Source: Candidatus Paceibacterota bacterium (GTDB lineage Bacteria; Verrucomicrobiota; Verrucomicrobiia; Limisphaerales; UBA8199). Taken from it: a stretch of DNA of 34,303 bases. This document shows positions 16,067-23,380 of the stretch, piece by piece. The stretch spans positions 1 to 34,303 of the forward strand of contig DAOTCE010000047.1 in assembly GCA_035452965.1 (NCBI GenBank). Reading direction: 5' to 3'. The notes below the pieces were generated by a model, which saw only the letters and a list, made by a program, of their open reading frames with translations, was not told where the DNA came from and did no database searches. Within the stretch, counting starts at the first letter, position 1, and each line of letters opens with the position of its first letter. The position numbers and the translations under genes are program-made.

Positions 16067-16091
16067 GGCAGTAGTTCCTTGGGTTGCGTCG

Positions 16092-16484
16092 TCAGACCTT
16101 CCCCGCGTCCTTCTTCTTCGCCTTGATCAGCGCCTCCAGCTCCGCCAGTTCGGCGGCGGAGAGCTTGCCCGTCTCCAGGAGGCACTGAACCATCGGGGTC
16201 AGGGCGCCGTTGAAGGCGTGCCGGAGGGTGTAGAACAGTTCGCCGCGCTGCGCCTGTCTGCGGGTGATGGCCGACCGGTAAAGCGTGGGATGAAGAGCCT
16301 TCTCGGCCGCCAGCAGGCCCTTGGCCACCATGCGGTCCATCAACGTGCGGACGGTGGAATAGGTCCAGCCGGTTTGGCGGTGCAGCTTCTGGCGGATTTC
16401 CGGCGCGGTGCAGGGTTCGCTGTCCCAGACGGCCTTGATGATCGCCCACTCCGCTTCAGTCAACTCAGTTCTCGGTATTGGCAT
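16092..16484 (-). CDS. BlaI/MecI-family transcriptional repressor
   Basis: From ATG 16484 the product is 130 residues, normal for BlaI. The N-terminal winged helix has the family pattern LTEAEWAIIKAVWDSEPCTAPEIRQKL and TGWTYSTVRTLMDRMVAKGLL, followed by a C-terminal dimerisation helix region. BlaI proteins bind TACA/TGTA dyads as dimers and are removed when the partner M56 protease is activated. Here the partner is the next gene downstream. Two matching dyads overlap the promoter, so autoregulation is likely. A frame extending to 16541 would run through the promoter and is rejected. The C-terminus is Lys-rich (IKAKKKDAGKV). Confidence 0.92.
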   Translation of the reverse strand: MPIPRTELTEAEWAIIKAVWDSEPCTAPEIRQKLHRQTGWTYSTVRTLMDRMVAKGLLAAEKALHPTLYRSAITRRQAQRGELFYTLRHAFNGALTPMVQCLLETGKLSAAELAELEALIKAKKKDAGKV

Positions 16485-16506
16485 AGGATGGCATTCGTTG
16501 CCGGGC

Positions 16507-16535
16507 AGAATCTCTACATTTGTAGAGGGTGTCAA
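16507..16535 (-). promoter_or_regulatory. Sigma-70-like promoter of the BlaI/M56-secretin operon
   Basis: On the minus strand a perfect TTGACA (16535-16530) is followed after exactly 17 bases by GATTCT (16512-16507). Transcription would start near 16500, about 16 bases before the ATG. The first operator dyad fills the spacer between the boxes. Confidence 0.6.
16512..16527. promoter_or_regulatory. BlaI-type operator 1
   Basis: CTCTACATTTGTAGAG contains the BlaI/MecI core TACA-N2-TGTA with extended arms (CTC and GAG). It lies inside the promoter spacer, so bound repressor would block polymerase. Confidence 0.8.
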
Positions 16536-16542
16536 CCACAAT

Positions 16543-16558
16543 CTTTACAAATGTAAAG
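16543..16558. promoter_or_regulatory. BlaI-type operator 2
   Basis: CTTTACAAATGTAAAG also has TACA-N2-TGTA with extended arms. Its centre is 31 bases from that of operator 1, close to three helical turns, placing both on one face of the helix. It lies just upstream of the -35 box. Confidence 0.8.
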
Positions 16559-16825
16559 GGCGACCCAAGCCTTGGCGAACTGGCCGCACACTTCACTCAA
16601 TGGGTGGGGATTCGGGAGAGAACTCCCCGAAAGGAACCTTCGCGCGTTGAACCTCCGAACCACCGGCAGCCGCGGACGTGAGTTGGCGCTATCTTAAGGT
16701 TCTTCGCGGATTGCCGGGGAATACCGATGGCAATCCGCCTTCCAGCGTGCGTGGCCGAGGTGGAGGTGGCCCGTCGGGGAAGGGGCGAGGCGGCCGCGAT
16801 GCGTGGTGCGTGGGCACGGGTCAGG
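16559..16825. other. Spacer with two hairpins and no gene
   Basis: No credible gene is seen between operator 2 and the end of the RmlD-like gene. TTCGGGAGAGAACTCCCCGAA-like arms form a hairpin near 16610-16630, and GGATTGCC (about 16708) pairs with GGCAATCC (about 16730). Neither has a T-run, so neither is called as an intrinsic terminator. Confidence 0.4.
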
Positions 16826-17674
16826 CTAGAAGGCTTCGTCCGGGTGGGCGGACAACCACTCCCTCAGGCCGGGGAGGGGAAAGGAAAGGAGCTTCTGGGC
16901 TCTGGCGCTATTCAACGAGGTGTCGGGCGCCCGGGGTGCGCCGGTGTATTCCTTGAGCGAGGCGGCGTCAATGCGCGGCTGCAGGCCTGGCCAGCGCGCG
17001 GCGAGGAGCTGGCCTATTTGCCACCGGGAGAGTCTCTCGCGGCCGGCAACGTGATAAAGGCCCGTGCTGCCGCGGCCCACTAATTCCCAAATGGCGCGAG
17101 CAGTGATTTCGGCCGGAATGGGGGAGCGGAACTCGTCGGTGAACTGGCGGACTGAGTTGCCTGCCTGCCAGGCCCGGCGCAACTGTTCGTTGAAGCCGCG
17201 GTTGCCAGCGGGAGAGGTGCCGCCGTTCAACGAGGTGCGGATGACTGTGTGCCCGGGGTTGGCCAGGAGCACTTGCTCCGCCGCGACCTTGGTCTGCGCA
17301 TACACGCTCAAGGGATTGACGGGGGCGGTTTCGTCGTAGTCGCCCAACTGACCGTCGAAGACCAGGTCGGTGGATAGGAAGATCAGGGGGATGTCGGCCG
17401 CCAACTCGGCGAGGAGGGTGGTGACCTCGACGTTGAGCTTGCGGGCGAGCGCGGGGTTGGCTTCGCATTGCGGGCTTTGGCTGAGGGCGGCGCAATGGAT
17501 CACGAGTTGCGGAGGCTGCTTGCGGAAGGCAGAGCGAACGGTGGAGAAGTCAGACAGGTCGAGCCGGTCGCGGGTGAGCGGGACGACGTTCGCGCTGGGG
17601 GCGTGCTGCGCGGCGGCGCGGACCAAGTAATTGCCGATCAGCCCGCCCGCGCCAGTGACCCAAACCGTTTTCAA
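16826..17674 (-). CDS. RmlD-like NAD(P)-dependent sugar-nucleotide reductase
   Basis: This 282-residue extended short-chain dehydrogenase resembles dTDP-4-dehydrorhamnose reductase (RmlD substrate-binding family). It shows the nucleotide motif VTGAGGLIGNYL (about 6-17), a DLSD segment, VIHCAALS, the catalytic YAQTK (about 132-136) and HVAGRERLSRWQIG in the C-terminal part. The start is TTG at 17674, within the TTGA that overlaps the stop of the amidase-like gene by 4 bases, so it is translationally coupled. No other rhamnose or O-antigen gene is near, so the substrate may not be a rhamnose precursor; methionine adenosyltransferase beta-like reductases are related. Confidence 0.8.
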   Translation of the reverse strand: MKTVWVTGAGGLIGNYLVRAAAQHAPSANVVPLTRDRLDLSDFSTVRSAFRKQPPQLVIHCAALSQSPQCEANPALARKLNVEVTTLLAELAADIPLIFLSTDLVFDGQLGDYDETAPVNPLSVYAQTKVAAEQVLLANPGHTVIRTSLNGGTSPAGNRGFNEQLRRAWQAGNSVRQFTDEFRSPIPAEITARAIWELVGRGSTGLYHVAGRERLSRWQIGQLLAARWPGLQPRIDAASLKEYTGAPRAPDTSLNSARAQKLLSFPLPGLREWLSAHPDEAF

Positions 17675-18552
17675 TCCAGCAGCCGCCGAGTCACGCCCGT
17701 GTAGGCGTCAATGCGGCGATCGCGCAGGAAAGGCCAATGGGTGCGCGTGTCGTCCACCTTGTCAAGGTCGAGCGACACGACCAGCGTTTCGTCCTGCGTG
17801 GGGCTGGCTTTTGCGAGGATTTCGCCGAAAGGACCGGCGACGAAGCTCTGTCCCCAAAACTCGATGCCCGCGCCGGCCAATTTCTCATGCCCGACGCGGT
17901 TAGGCACTGCGACGTAGCAGCCGTTAGCAATCGCATGGCTACGCTGGACGGTCTCCCAAGCGGCATGCTGTTGCTCACCCAAAGCTGATTTTTCCCGGGG
18001 GTGCCATCCGATAGCGGTGGGGTAGAACAGGATCTCCGCTCCTTGCAGCGCAGTCAGCCGTGCCGCCTCGGGAAACCATTGGTCCCAGCAGATCAAAACG
18101 CCAATCCTGGCGTAGCGGGTCTGCCAGGCGGGGAAACCGAGATCGCCCGGGGTGAAATAGAACTTTTCGTAGAAGAGCGGGTCGTCCGGGATGTGCATCT
18201 TGCGGTAGATGCCCAGCAGCGAGCCATCGGCGTCAATAACTGCTGCCGTGTTGTGATATACGCCTGCGGTTCGCTTTTCGAATAGACTGACGATGATTAC
18301 CGCTTGCCGTTCCTTCGCCAGTTTCTGGAAGGCCGCCGTGGTGGGGCCGGGGACCGGCTCGGCCAGTTGAAAGTGTTTGTGGTCCTCAGACTGGCAGAAA
18401 TACTGGGAGCGAAACAGCTCTTGAGTGCAGATGATTCGGGCACCCTCCCGTGCGGCGCGGTCGGCGGCGGCCAGCGTCATATCGAGGTTCGTCGCCGTGT
18501 CGGGTGAGCACGCCGCCTGGATTAGTCCGATTTTGACAACGCGATCACTCAT
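17671..18552 (-). CDS. Carbon-nitrogen hydrolase, N-carbamoylputrescine amidase-like
   Basis: The 293-residue product is a nitrilase-superfamily amidase with the Glu-Lys-Cys triad: Glu in ICTQELFRSQYFCQ (about 45), Lys in GIYRKMHIPDDPLFYEKFYFTPGD (about 120) and Cys in IGVLICWDQWFPEAAR (about 158). These surroundings closely match N-carbamoylputrescine amidase (AguB), which makes putrescine, CO2 and ammonia in the agmatine pathway. Agmatine deiminase, its usual partner, is absent from this window. The ATG overlaps the kinase stop by 4 bases (ATGA), and the stop overlaps the next start in the same way. A related beta-ureidopropionase-type activity is possible. Confidence 0.85.
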   Translation of the reverse strand: MSDRVVKIGLIQAACSPDTATNLDMTLAAADRAAREGARIICTQELFRSQYFCQSEDHKHFQLAEPVPGPTTAAFQKLAKERQAVIIVSLFEKRTAGVYHNTAAVIDADGSLLGIYRKMHIPDDPLFYEKFYFTPGDLGFPAWQTRYARIGVLICWDQWFPEAARLTALQGAEILFYPTAIGWHPREKSALGEQQHAAWETVQRSHAIANGCYVAVPNRVGHEKLAGAGIEFWGQSFVAGPFGEILAKASPTQDETLVVSLDLDKVDDTRTHWPFLRDRRIDAYTGVTRRLLD

Positions 18553-19598
18553 CCAACTTCGGGGGGTGTCGTTGAAGGCGACTCCTCTGGCCCCTTGGTG
18601 TGGCCGCGCACAGACCGCTTGAAGTGCTTGGTGCTGCCCGTGATGGCCTGGGAGGCCACCGGCGGCACTGCCTGGCCAAACAGCTCGCGGATGAACTTGC
18701 CCAGCGTTTCGTTAGTGGGACCGTAGCCCGAGTGATAGATGTAATGTTCCAGGTCATACAGCAGCTCGTCGCCGCTCGCATAGCGCTTGTCGAGGTCCCG
18801 CTCCAGGGCGCGGTGGAGAATCTCGTTCAGGCGGTCGTCAATGCGCGGGTCCAGTAGCCGGAAGTCCGGGATGGGCAGGCCGATCATGCGCTGCCGGGAT
18901 TCTTCCGACGTGGGGGCCTTAAAAATATTCTTACCCAGTAACAAGTGGGCCAGCACCACCCCGGCCGAGAAGAGGTCTGACCGCTGGTCGGTGATCTGGA
19001 AATCCGCCTGTTCGGGGCTCATGTAGTCGGCCTTGCCAGCCACCACCTCGCCTTCGTTGTCCACGAGGAAACCGCGTGCCTTGGCGATGCCGAAGTCGGT
19101 CAGCTTCACGTCTCCCTCGAACGCGATCATAATGTTCTTGAAGCTCACGTCGCGGTGGACAAGGCCCAGCGGTTTGCCATCCTTGTCGGTCTTGGCGTGG
19201 GCGTAGGCCAGGCCGCGGGCGACGCGGCTGACGACGAACACCGCCAGTTCCTTGGGCAAAATGCGTTTCCTGTCCGCCAACTGCTGAGCGAACTGCTCCA
19301 GGTTCACGCCGCGGATCAGCTCCATGGCGATGAAATAGACCCCGTTGGTCTCGCCCAGGTGATACGTCTGGACGATATTGGTGTGGATCAGGTCGGCCAC
19401 CAGCTTGGCCTCACCGATGAAATTCTCGAGGAACTGCTTCTGGTTGGCGTAGTTCTGGCGGATCACCTTGATGGCAATGCGCTTGACGAATTCGCGCGCG
19501 CCGAGCTGCTCGGCCTCATACACAATTCCCATGCCTCCCTCAAATATCTTGCGCACGATCTCGTAGCGAAACTCGTTCTGAATTGTAAAGAGGGCCAC
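18549..19598 (-). CDS. Hanks-type Ser/Thr protein kinase, soluble
   Basis: The 349-residue product is almost all kinase domain (about 12-290). It has the Gly loop IFEGGMGIVYEAE, the ATP Lys in IAIKVIRQ, catalytic loop HRDVSFKN, DFGIAKA, and YMSPEQ in the P+1 region. The catalytic loop has Ser where most kinases have Lys (HRDxK), a variant seen in other bacterial kinases, so activity is still plausible. No transmembrane segment or sensor domain is visible; the tail (GSTKHFKRSVRGHTKGPEESP) is short and polar. The start is GTG at 19598. It leads a three-gene operon with 4-base overlaps, so kinase, amidase and reductase are probably made together. Confidence 0.88.
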   Translation of the reverse strand: MALFTIQNEFRYEIVRKIFEGGMGIVYEAEQLGAREFVKRIAIKVIRQNYANQKQFLENFIGEAKLVADLIHTNIVQTYHLGETNGVYFIAMELIRGVNLEQFAQQLADRKRILPKELAVFVVSRVARGLAYAHAKTDKDGKPLGLVHRDVSFKNIMIAFEGDVKLTDFGIAKARGFLVDNEGEVVAGKADYMSPEQADFQITDQRSDLFSAGVVLAHLLLGKNIFKAPTSEESRQRMIGLPIPDFRLLDPRIDDRLNEILHRALERDLDKRYASGDELLYDLEHYIYHSGYGPTNETLGKFIRELFGQAVPPVASQAITGSTKHFKRSVRGHTKGPEESPSTTPPEVG

Positions 19599-19612
19599 GC
19601 GCGGATGTTGGT

Positions 19613-19632
19613 CAAATGCAATTTGATGTCAA
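19613..19632 (-). promoter_or_regulatory. Possible -35 box and dyad upstream of the kinase operon
   Basis: The minus strand has TTGACA at 19632-19627, next to a perfect dyad CAAAT-GCA-ATTTG (19613-19625). The dyad sits 15 bases before the GTG start. No good -10 box follows, so this may be an operator rather than a standard promoter. Confidence 0.3.
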
Positions 19633-19727
19633 GCCCCGGGTGCGCCTCGGGTGCGCATTCCGGTGCATCGCCGCCCGGGGCAGGTGGGGCTGCCGGGAGG
19701 CTGCAAGGTTTCCTGAGAATTTGGCAG

Positions 19728-19816
19728 TCCCTCGGTCTGGCAGGGCGCTTTCGCCGAAAGCGCCACCATTTGGCTGCCCCGGCGAGGCGGTCCCAGCCAA
19801 GACTGAGGCCTTGCAG
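19728..19816 (+). repeat. Palindromic intergenic repeat, family A, copy 3
   Basis: This copy lies between the divergent kinase operon and the HU gene. It keeps the left arm (CCTCGGTCTGG), the first hairpin (GGCGCTTTCG-CCGAAAGCGCC) and the right arm (CCAAGACTGAGG), and shares the flank GACTGAGGCC-TGCA with copy 1. The second hairpin has several substitutions. Confidence 0.82.
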
Positions 19817-19921
19817 AATTTCTCATTTTGTCCTTGCGCGAACCCGGCAATGAGTTTTAATTCACGCGAAGTCGAAAGACTCTAGGCAAGAACCAACAAC
19901 AATTAACACACTATACTGATC

Positions 19922-20209
19922 ATGGCTAAAGCACTCTCGAAATCACAAATCGCTGCCGCAATCGCTGAGAAGAATGGGCTGACCAAGAGGCAGGCCGTTC
20001 AGATTCTCGAATCCATCTGCGAACTGGCTTACAAGCAAGCCAAGAATACCTTCACCCTGCCGGGCCTCGGCAAGCTCGTGCTGGTCAACCGTGCCGCCCG
20101 CATCGGTCGCAATCCGGCCACCGGCGAGCAAATCCAAATTCCCGCCAAGCGCGTTGTGAAGTTCCGCGTCGCCAAGGCTGCGAAGGACGCCATCCTCGGC
20201 GCCAAGTAA
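19922..20209 (+). CDS. HU-family histone-like DNA-binding protein
   Basis: The 95-residue product has the HU/IHF fold in order: an N-terminal helical part (LSKSQIAAAIAEKNGLTKRQAVQILESI), the beta strands with FTLPGLGKLVLVNRAARIGRNPATGEQIQIPAK, where the arm carries RNPATGE with the intercalating Pro, and VVKFRVAKAAKDAIL. It bends and compacts DNA as a dimer. TATACT lies 4-9 bases before the ATG, and TTGCGC with TTTAAT (about 19834-19861) is another possible promoter; neither is certain. A clear intrinsic terminator follows, so it is a single-gene unit. Confidence 0.93.
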   Translation: MAKALSKSQIAAAIAEKNGLTKRQAVQILESICELAYKQAKNTFTLPGLGKLVLVNRAARIGRNPATGEQIQIPAKRVVKFRVAKAAKDAILGAK

Positions 20210-20227
20210 TCGAGCCCTTTTCAGAAA

Positions 20228-20257
20228 GGCACTCTGACGCGCTCAGGGTGCCTTTTT
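20228..20257 (+). terminator. Intrinsic terminator of the HU gene
   Basis: GGCACTCTGA (20228-20237) pairs with TCAGGGTGCC (20243-20252) with one wobble pair, a 5-base loop, and a run of five T (20253-20257). It begins 19 bases after the HU stop. Confidence 0.9.
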
Positions 20258-20313
20258 CGTTGGTGGGGAAGCAAGTGATGGGGTGTGGGATTGATGGGGG
20301 CGGGTCAGATCCT

Positions 20314-21372
20314 ATGCACTGCTCCAGCGCTTCCCCGCCTCGTGCTCCTGTGAAAGTGGCTGTTGTCGGTTGTGGGGCGGTCGGAAGTTTTTACGGCGCC
20401 AAGCTGGCGCGCGTCGGGCACGAGGTCCACTTCCTCTTGCGGTCCGATTTTGATGCCGTCCGGGCTGGGGGGCTGCGCATCCAAAGCCCCGACGGGGATT
20501 TCCAGGTTCAGCCGCGCTGTGCACGGTGCCCGGACGAGATCGGCCCGGCCGACCTCGTTCTTATTGGGCTCAAGACCACTGCCAACCACCAATTTCCAGA
20601 GCTCCTCCCGCCCCTGGTTTGTCCGACCACCGCCGTGCTGACCTTGCAGAACGGCTTGGGCAACGAGGAGCAACTCGCCCGCCTGTTCCCGGTCGAGCAG
20701 ATACTCGGTGGTCTATGTTTCGTCTGCTTAAACCGCATCGCCCCGGGGCTCATCCGTCATATTGGTTACGGGCAGGTTGTCCTGGGTGACTTTCAACGTC
20801 CGCCTGCTCCTCGCACCCGTGACCTTGCAACCTGTTTCGACATGGCCGGCGTGGCCTGCACGGTTAGCGATGACCTGGCGCGCGCGCATTGGGAGAAATT
20901 GGTTTGGAACATCCCCTTCAATGGTCTTGGGGTCGCCAGCGCCGCCGGTCCGGATGCCTTCGAGCGCCTCAATTTGGTCCCTGTGCCGGCTGCCCGCAGC
21001 TGCGGATGTCAATCAGCGCACCTTGATCGGGAGACAAATCAGCGCCGATTGACGGCGGCGGCGACGGAATGCCTGACGACGGACAAGCTCCTGGGCGATG
21101 CGGGATGGGCGAGGCTTGTGCGGGAGTTGATGCTCGAGGTCATTTCCGCCGCGCGCGCGCTCGGGCACGATATTCCGGACGCGTACGCCGACGAGCATGT
21201 CGAGCGCACCCGCGCGATGGGCGCTTACAAGGCTTCCACGCTGATTGACTTTGAGCGGGGGCAGGCATTGGAGCTTGAGAGTCTATTCCTCGAACCACTC
21301 CGCCAGGCCACCAGGGCTGGGGTACCTACGCCCCGGCTCGCGGCGCTGTGCGCGGTGTTAGAGTCCCTTTGA
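20314..21372 (+). CDS. 2-dehydropantoate 2-reductase-like (ketopantoate reductase)
   Basis: From ATG 20314 the product is 352 residues, longer than the usual 300-310. It begins with a Rossmann motif VAVVGCGAVGSFYGAKLA, then VLIGLKTTANHQ, LTLQNGLGNEEQL and LVWNIPFNGLGVASAA, followed by CLTTDKLL and the C-terminal ADEHVERTRAMGAYKASTLIDFERGQALELES with the catalytic Lys region. The enzyme reduces ketopantoate to pantoate with NADPH in coenzyme A synthesis; the family includes non-pantoate reductases. Between FNGLGVASAA and CLTTDKLL sits an unusual Cys/Arg-rich stretch (about residues 215-250) not expected in the family. Starts upstream of 20260 would overlap the HU terminator and are rejected. 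Confidence 0.78.
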   Translation: MHCSSASPPRAPVKVAVVGCGAVGSFYGAKLARVGHEVHFLLRSDFDAVRAGGLRIQSPDGDFQVQPRCARCPDEIGPADLVLIGLKTTANHQFPELLPPLVCPTTAVLTLQNGLGNEEQLARLFPVEQILGGLCFVCLNRIAPGLIRHIGYGQVVLGDFQRPPAPRTRDLATCFDMAGVACTVSDDLARAHWEKLVWNIPFNGLGVASAAGPDAFERLNLVPVPAARSCGCQSAHLDRETNQRRLTAAATECLTTDKLLGDAGWARLVRELMLEVISAARALGHDIPDAYADEHVERTRAMGAYKASTLIDFERGQALELESLFLEPLRQATRAGVPTPRLAALCAVLESL

Positions 21373-21463
21373 GGTCCAGCTGCTCCAAAGCCCGGTCGTC
21401 CACCTTAATATGGGGTGAAGACCCCATACCAATTCTCCTGGATTAAGGCTAAGTTGGGCTGGC

Positions 21464-21814
21464 ATGAGAGTGTTCTTACGGGAAAGGGCTACCGGACAGT
21501 ATTACCGGGGCCTTGGAAGATCTGGCGCTGGCTGGGTGGGGGCACTGGAATTCGCGACTGTATCAGCGGCTGCCCGCCACGCTATAGCCGAGCAGCTTTC
21601 GGAAGTGGAAATCGTTTTGAGGTGCGATTATCTGGATCGCGAAGTCCCCTTGCCAGTTACGCCGCTGTGGTGCGACCTGGAACGCGAGGACGGTCTGTCC
21701 CTAAGCAGTCCTTTGCCGGTCGGTGACAATTCTCTGCTGTCGGCTCCGACGCTGTCGGGAAGTGCTTCGATGGACACCGCCGCATCGCCAAGCTGCGAGT
21801 CGGCACAAAAGTAG
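21464..21814 (+). CDS. Small conserved-looking hypothetical protein
   Basis: The 116-residue product begins MRVFLRERATGQYYRGLG and continues with EFATVSAAARHAIAEQLSEVEIVLRCDYLDREVPLPV. The first 70 residues look like a compact alpha/beta domain, and small proteins with this opening seem familiar from Verrucomicrobial genomes, although I cannot name a family. The last 40 residues are Ser/Pro/Ala rich and may be disordered or read-through. A hairpin (ATGGGGTG-AAGA-CCCCAT-like, about 21411-21428) lies upstream. The gene lies in a 610-base space between the panE-like gene and gltX. Confidence 0.5.
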   Translation: MRVFLRERATGQYYRGLGRSGAGWVGALEFATVSAAARHAIAEQLSEVEIVLRCDYLDREVPLPVTPLWCDLEREDGLSLSSPLPVGDNSLLSAPTLSGSASMDTAASPSCESAQK

Positions 21815-22001
21815 GAAGCGAAGTCGGGACGTCATTGGCGACCGATGCATGCGCCATGGCTAGACGAGGCGGTTGGAGTTGGGGGTTGGGAGCTTTGACC
21901 TGGATTCCTGAATGCCGTGGGCAGGTTCAGGAACTGGCTGAGCGTGAATCGTAACTCGGCCTGGAGTTGCGGGGTGGGGGCTTTTGGTTCAGACTCGCCC
22001 A

Positions 22002-23348
22002 GTGAAGACACGCGTTCGTTTTGCGCCAAGTCCAACAGGTTTCCTGCACATCGGCGGGGCCCGGACGGCTCTGTTCAACTGGCTGTATGCCCGGCACACG
22101 GGGGGCACGTTCATTCTGCGCATCGAGGATACCGATGCCGCGCGCAACACGCAGGAGGCGGTGGAAGTGATTCTCAACGGCCTGCGTTGGCTGGGGCTGG
22201 ATTGGGACGAGGGCCCCGCGACGGGCGATCCTGGCGGCGCGAGCAAGGGCGATTGCGGGCCCTACTTCCAGAGCCAGCGCAAGGAGAATTATCGTCGGCG
22301 GGTGGAAGGACTGCTTTCCAGGGGGCTGGCGTATGAGGTGGAAGGGACAATTAAGTTCAAGATGGAGCGCTCCCCGATCCTGATCCCCGATGTGGTCGTT
22401 GGCGACGTGCGGCGGGAACTGACGGATCGGGAACAAGCAGACCCGGATTTCATCATCGTGCGATCAGACGGGCAGCCGGTGTTTCACCTGGTGAACGTAG
22501 TGGATGATCTGGAGATGGGGGTCACGCACGTTATCCGCGGGGAGGATCACCTGAGTAATACGGCCAAGCACATTGCGCTGTTCCGTGCTTTGGGGGGCGA
22601 GCCGCCCAAGTACGCGCATATCCCGCTGATCCTGAACATTGACGGCACCAAGATGAGCAAGCGGGACAAGGGGGCCTCGCTCATGACCTATGGCGAGGAG
22701 GGCTACGTGCCGGCAGCGCTGGTCAACTACCTCTGCCTGCTGGGCTGGTCGCCGAAGGGCAACCGCGAGAAGATGCCGCTGTCAGAGGTGATCGAGACAT
22801 TCGACCTCCCGCAAGTCCTCCGGCACAACGCGCGATTCGACCTCACTAAGCTGATCTGGCTGAACGGGGAGTACATCCGCGAGTTGACCGACGAGCGCTT
22901 TTACGAACTGTCCGCTGAGGCGCTGAAGCGCGCCGGCTTGGACCTCGGCAAATACACGGCGGATTACGTGCGGGCGGCGCTGGAGACGTGCAAAGGGAAG
23001 GTGAAGCTGTTCGGCGAGCTGCCGGCTTACGCCGGGTTCTACTTCAAGGAAGATATCGCCTACGATCCGGAGGCCGCGCGGAAGGACTTCACGGCGGAGA
23101 ACAAGCCACGCGTGGCGCGACTGCGCGAGGCGTTGGCGAAGCTGGAGCCTTTCGAGGCGGACCCGATTGGCGCTGCGCTAAAGACCGTTGCGCAGGAGCT
23201 AGGGGTGAAGGCCGGCGTGCTGGTGCATCCGACGCGCCTGGCCTGCTGCGGCAACACCGCCGGGCCAAGCCTGTATCATCTGCTGGCCATCCTGGGCAAA
23301 GAGCGTGCGCTGGCGCGAATTGACCGGGCGCTGGCAAAGATGGGGTAG
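22002..23348 (+). CDS. gltX: Glutamate--tRNA ligase
   Basis: The 448-residue product is a class I aminoacyl-tRNA synthetase. It shows RFAPSPTGFLHIGGARTALFNWLYARHTGG with the HIGH-type motif HIGG, IEDTDAARNTQEA, HVIRGEDHLSNTAKHI, and the KMSKS-type loop KMSKRDKGASLMTY, then the C-terminal anticodon-binding part ending near GPSLYHLLAILGKERALARI. It charges tRNA-Glu, and possibly tRNA-Gln if glutamine is made by amidation. GTG 22002 is used because only five residues then precede FAPSPTG, as usual; a TTG at 21984 is an alternative with a purine-rich stretch just before it. It converges with purE. Confidence 0.93.
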   Translation: MKTRVRFAPSPTGFLHIGGARTALFNWLYARHTGGTFILRIEDTDAARNTQEAVEVILNGLRWLGLDWDEGPATGDPGGASKGDCGPYFQSQRKENYRRRVEGLLSRGLAYEVEGTIKFKMERSPILIPDVVVGDVRRELTDREQADPDFIIVRSDGQPVFHLVNVVDDLEMGVTHVIRGEDHLSNTAKHIALFRALGGEPPKYAHIPLILNIDGTKMSKRDKGASLMTYGEEGYVPAALVNYLCLLGWSPKGNREKMPLSEVIETFDLPQVLRHNARFDLTKLIWLNGEYIRELTDERFYELSAEALKRAGLDLGKYTADYVRAALETCKGKVKLFGELPAYAGFYFKEDIAYDPEAARKDFTAENKPRVARLREALAKLEPFEADPIGAALKTVAQELGVKAGVLVHPTRLACCGNTAGPSLYHLLAILGKERALARIDRALAKMG

Positions 23349-23380
23349 TATGGCCACCGGCTGATGTCGGTGACTGCTTA

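Noticed and set aside
14801..16126. Plus-strand frame of 441 codons over the M56 region
   Set aside because: Gln/Arg/Gly-rich product, antisense to the HEVIH-containing protein; a GC-driven open frame.
13115..16484. A beta-lactam resistance locus
   Set aside because: The repressor and protease are BlaI/BlaR1-like, but there is no penicillin-binding sensor domain and no beta-lactamase gene nearby.
16600..16740. Intrinsic terminators after the RmlD-like gene
   Set aside because: Two hairpins are present but neither is followed by a T-run in the sense of transcription.
19912..19917. TATACT as the -10 box of the HU gene
   Set aside because: It ends only 4 bases before the ATG, has no matching -35 box, and would leave almost no leader.
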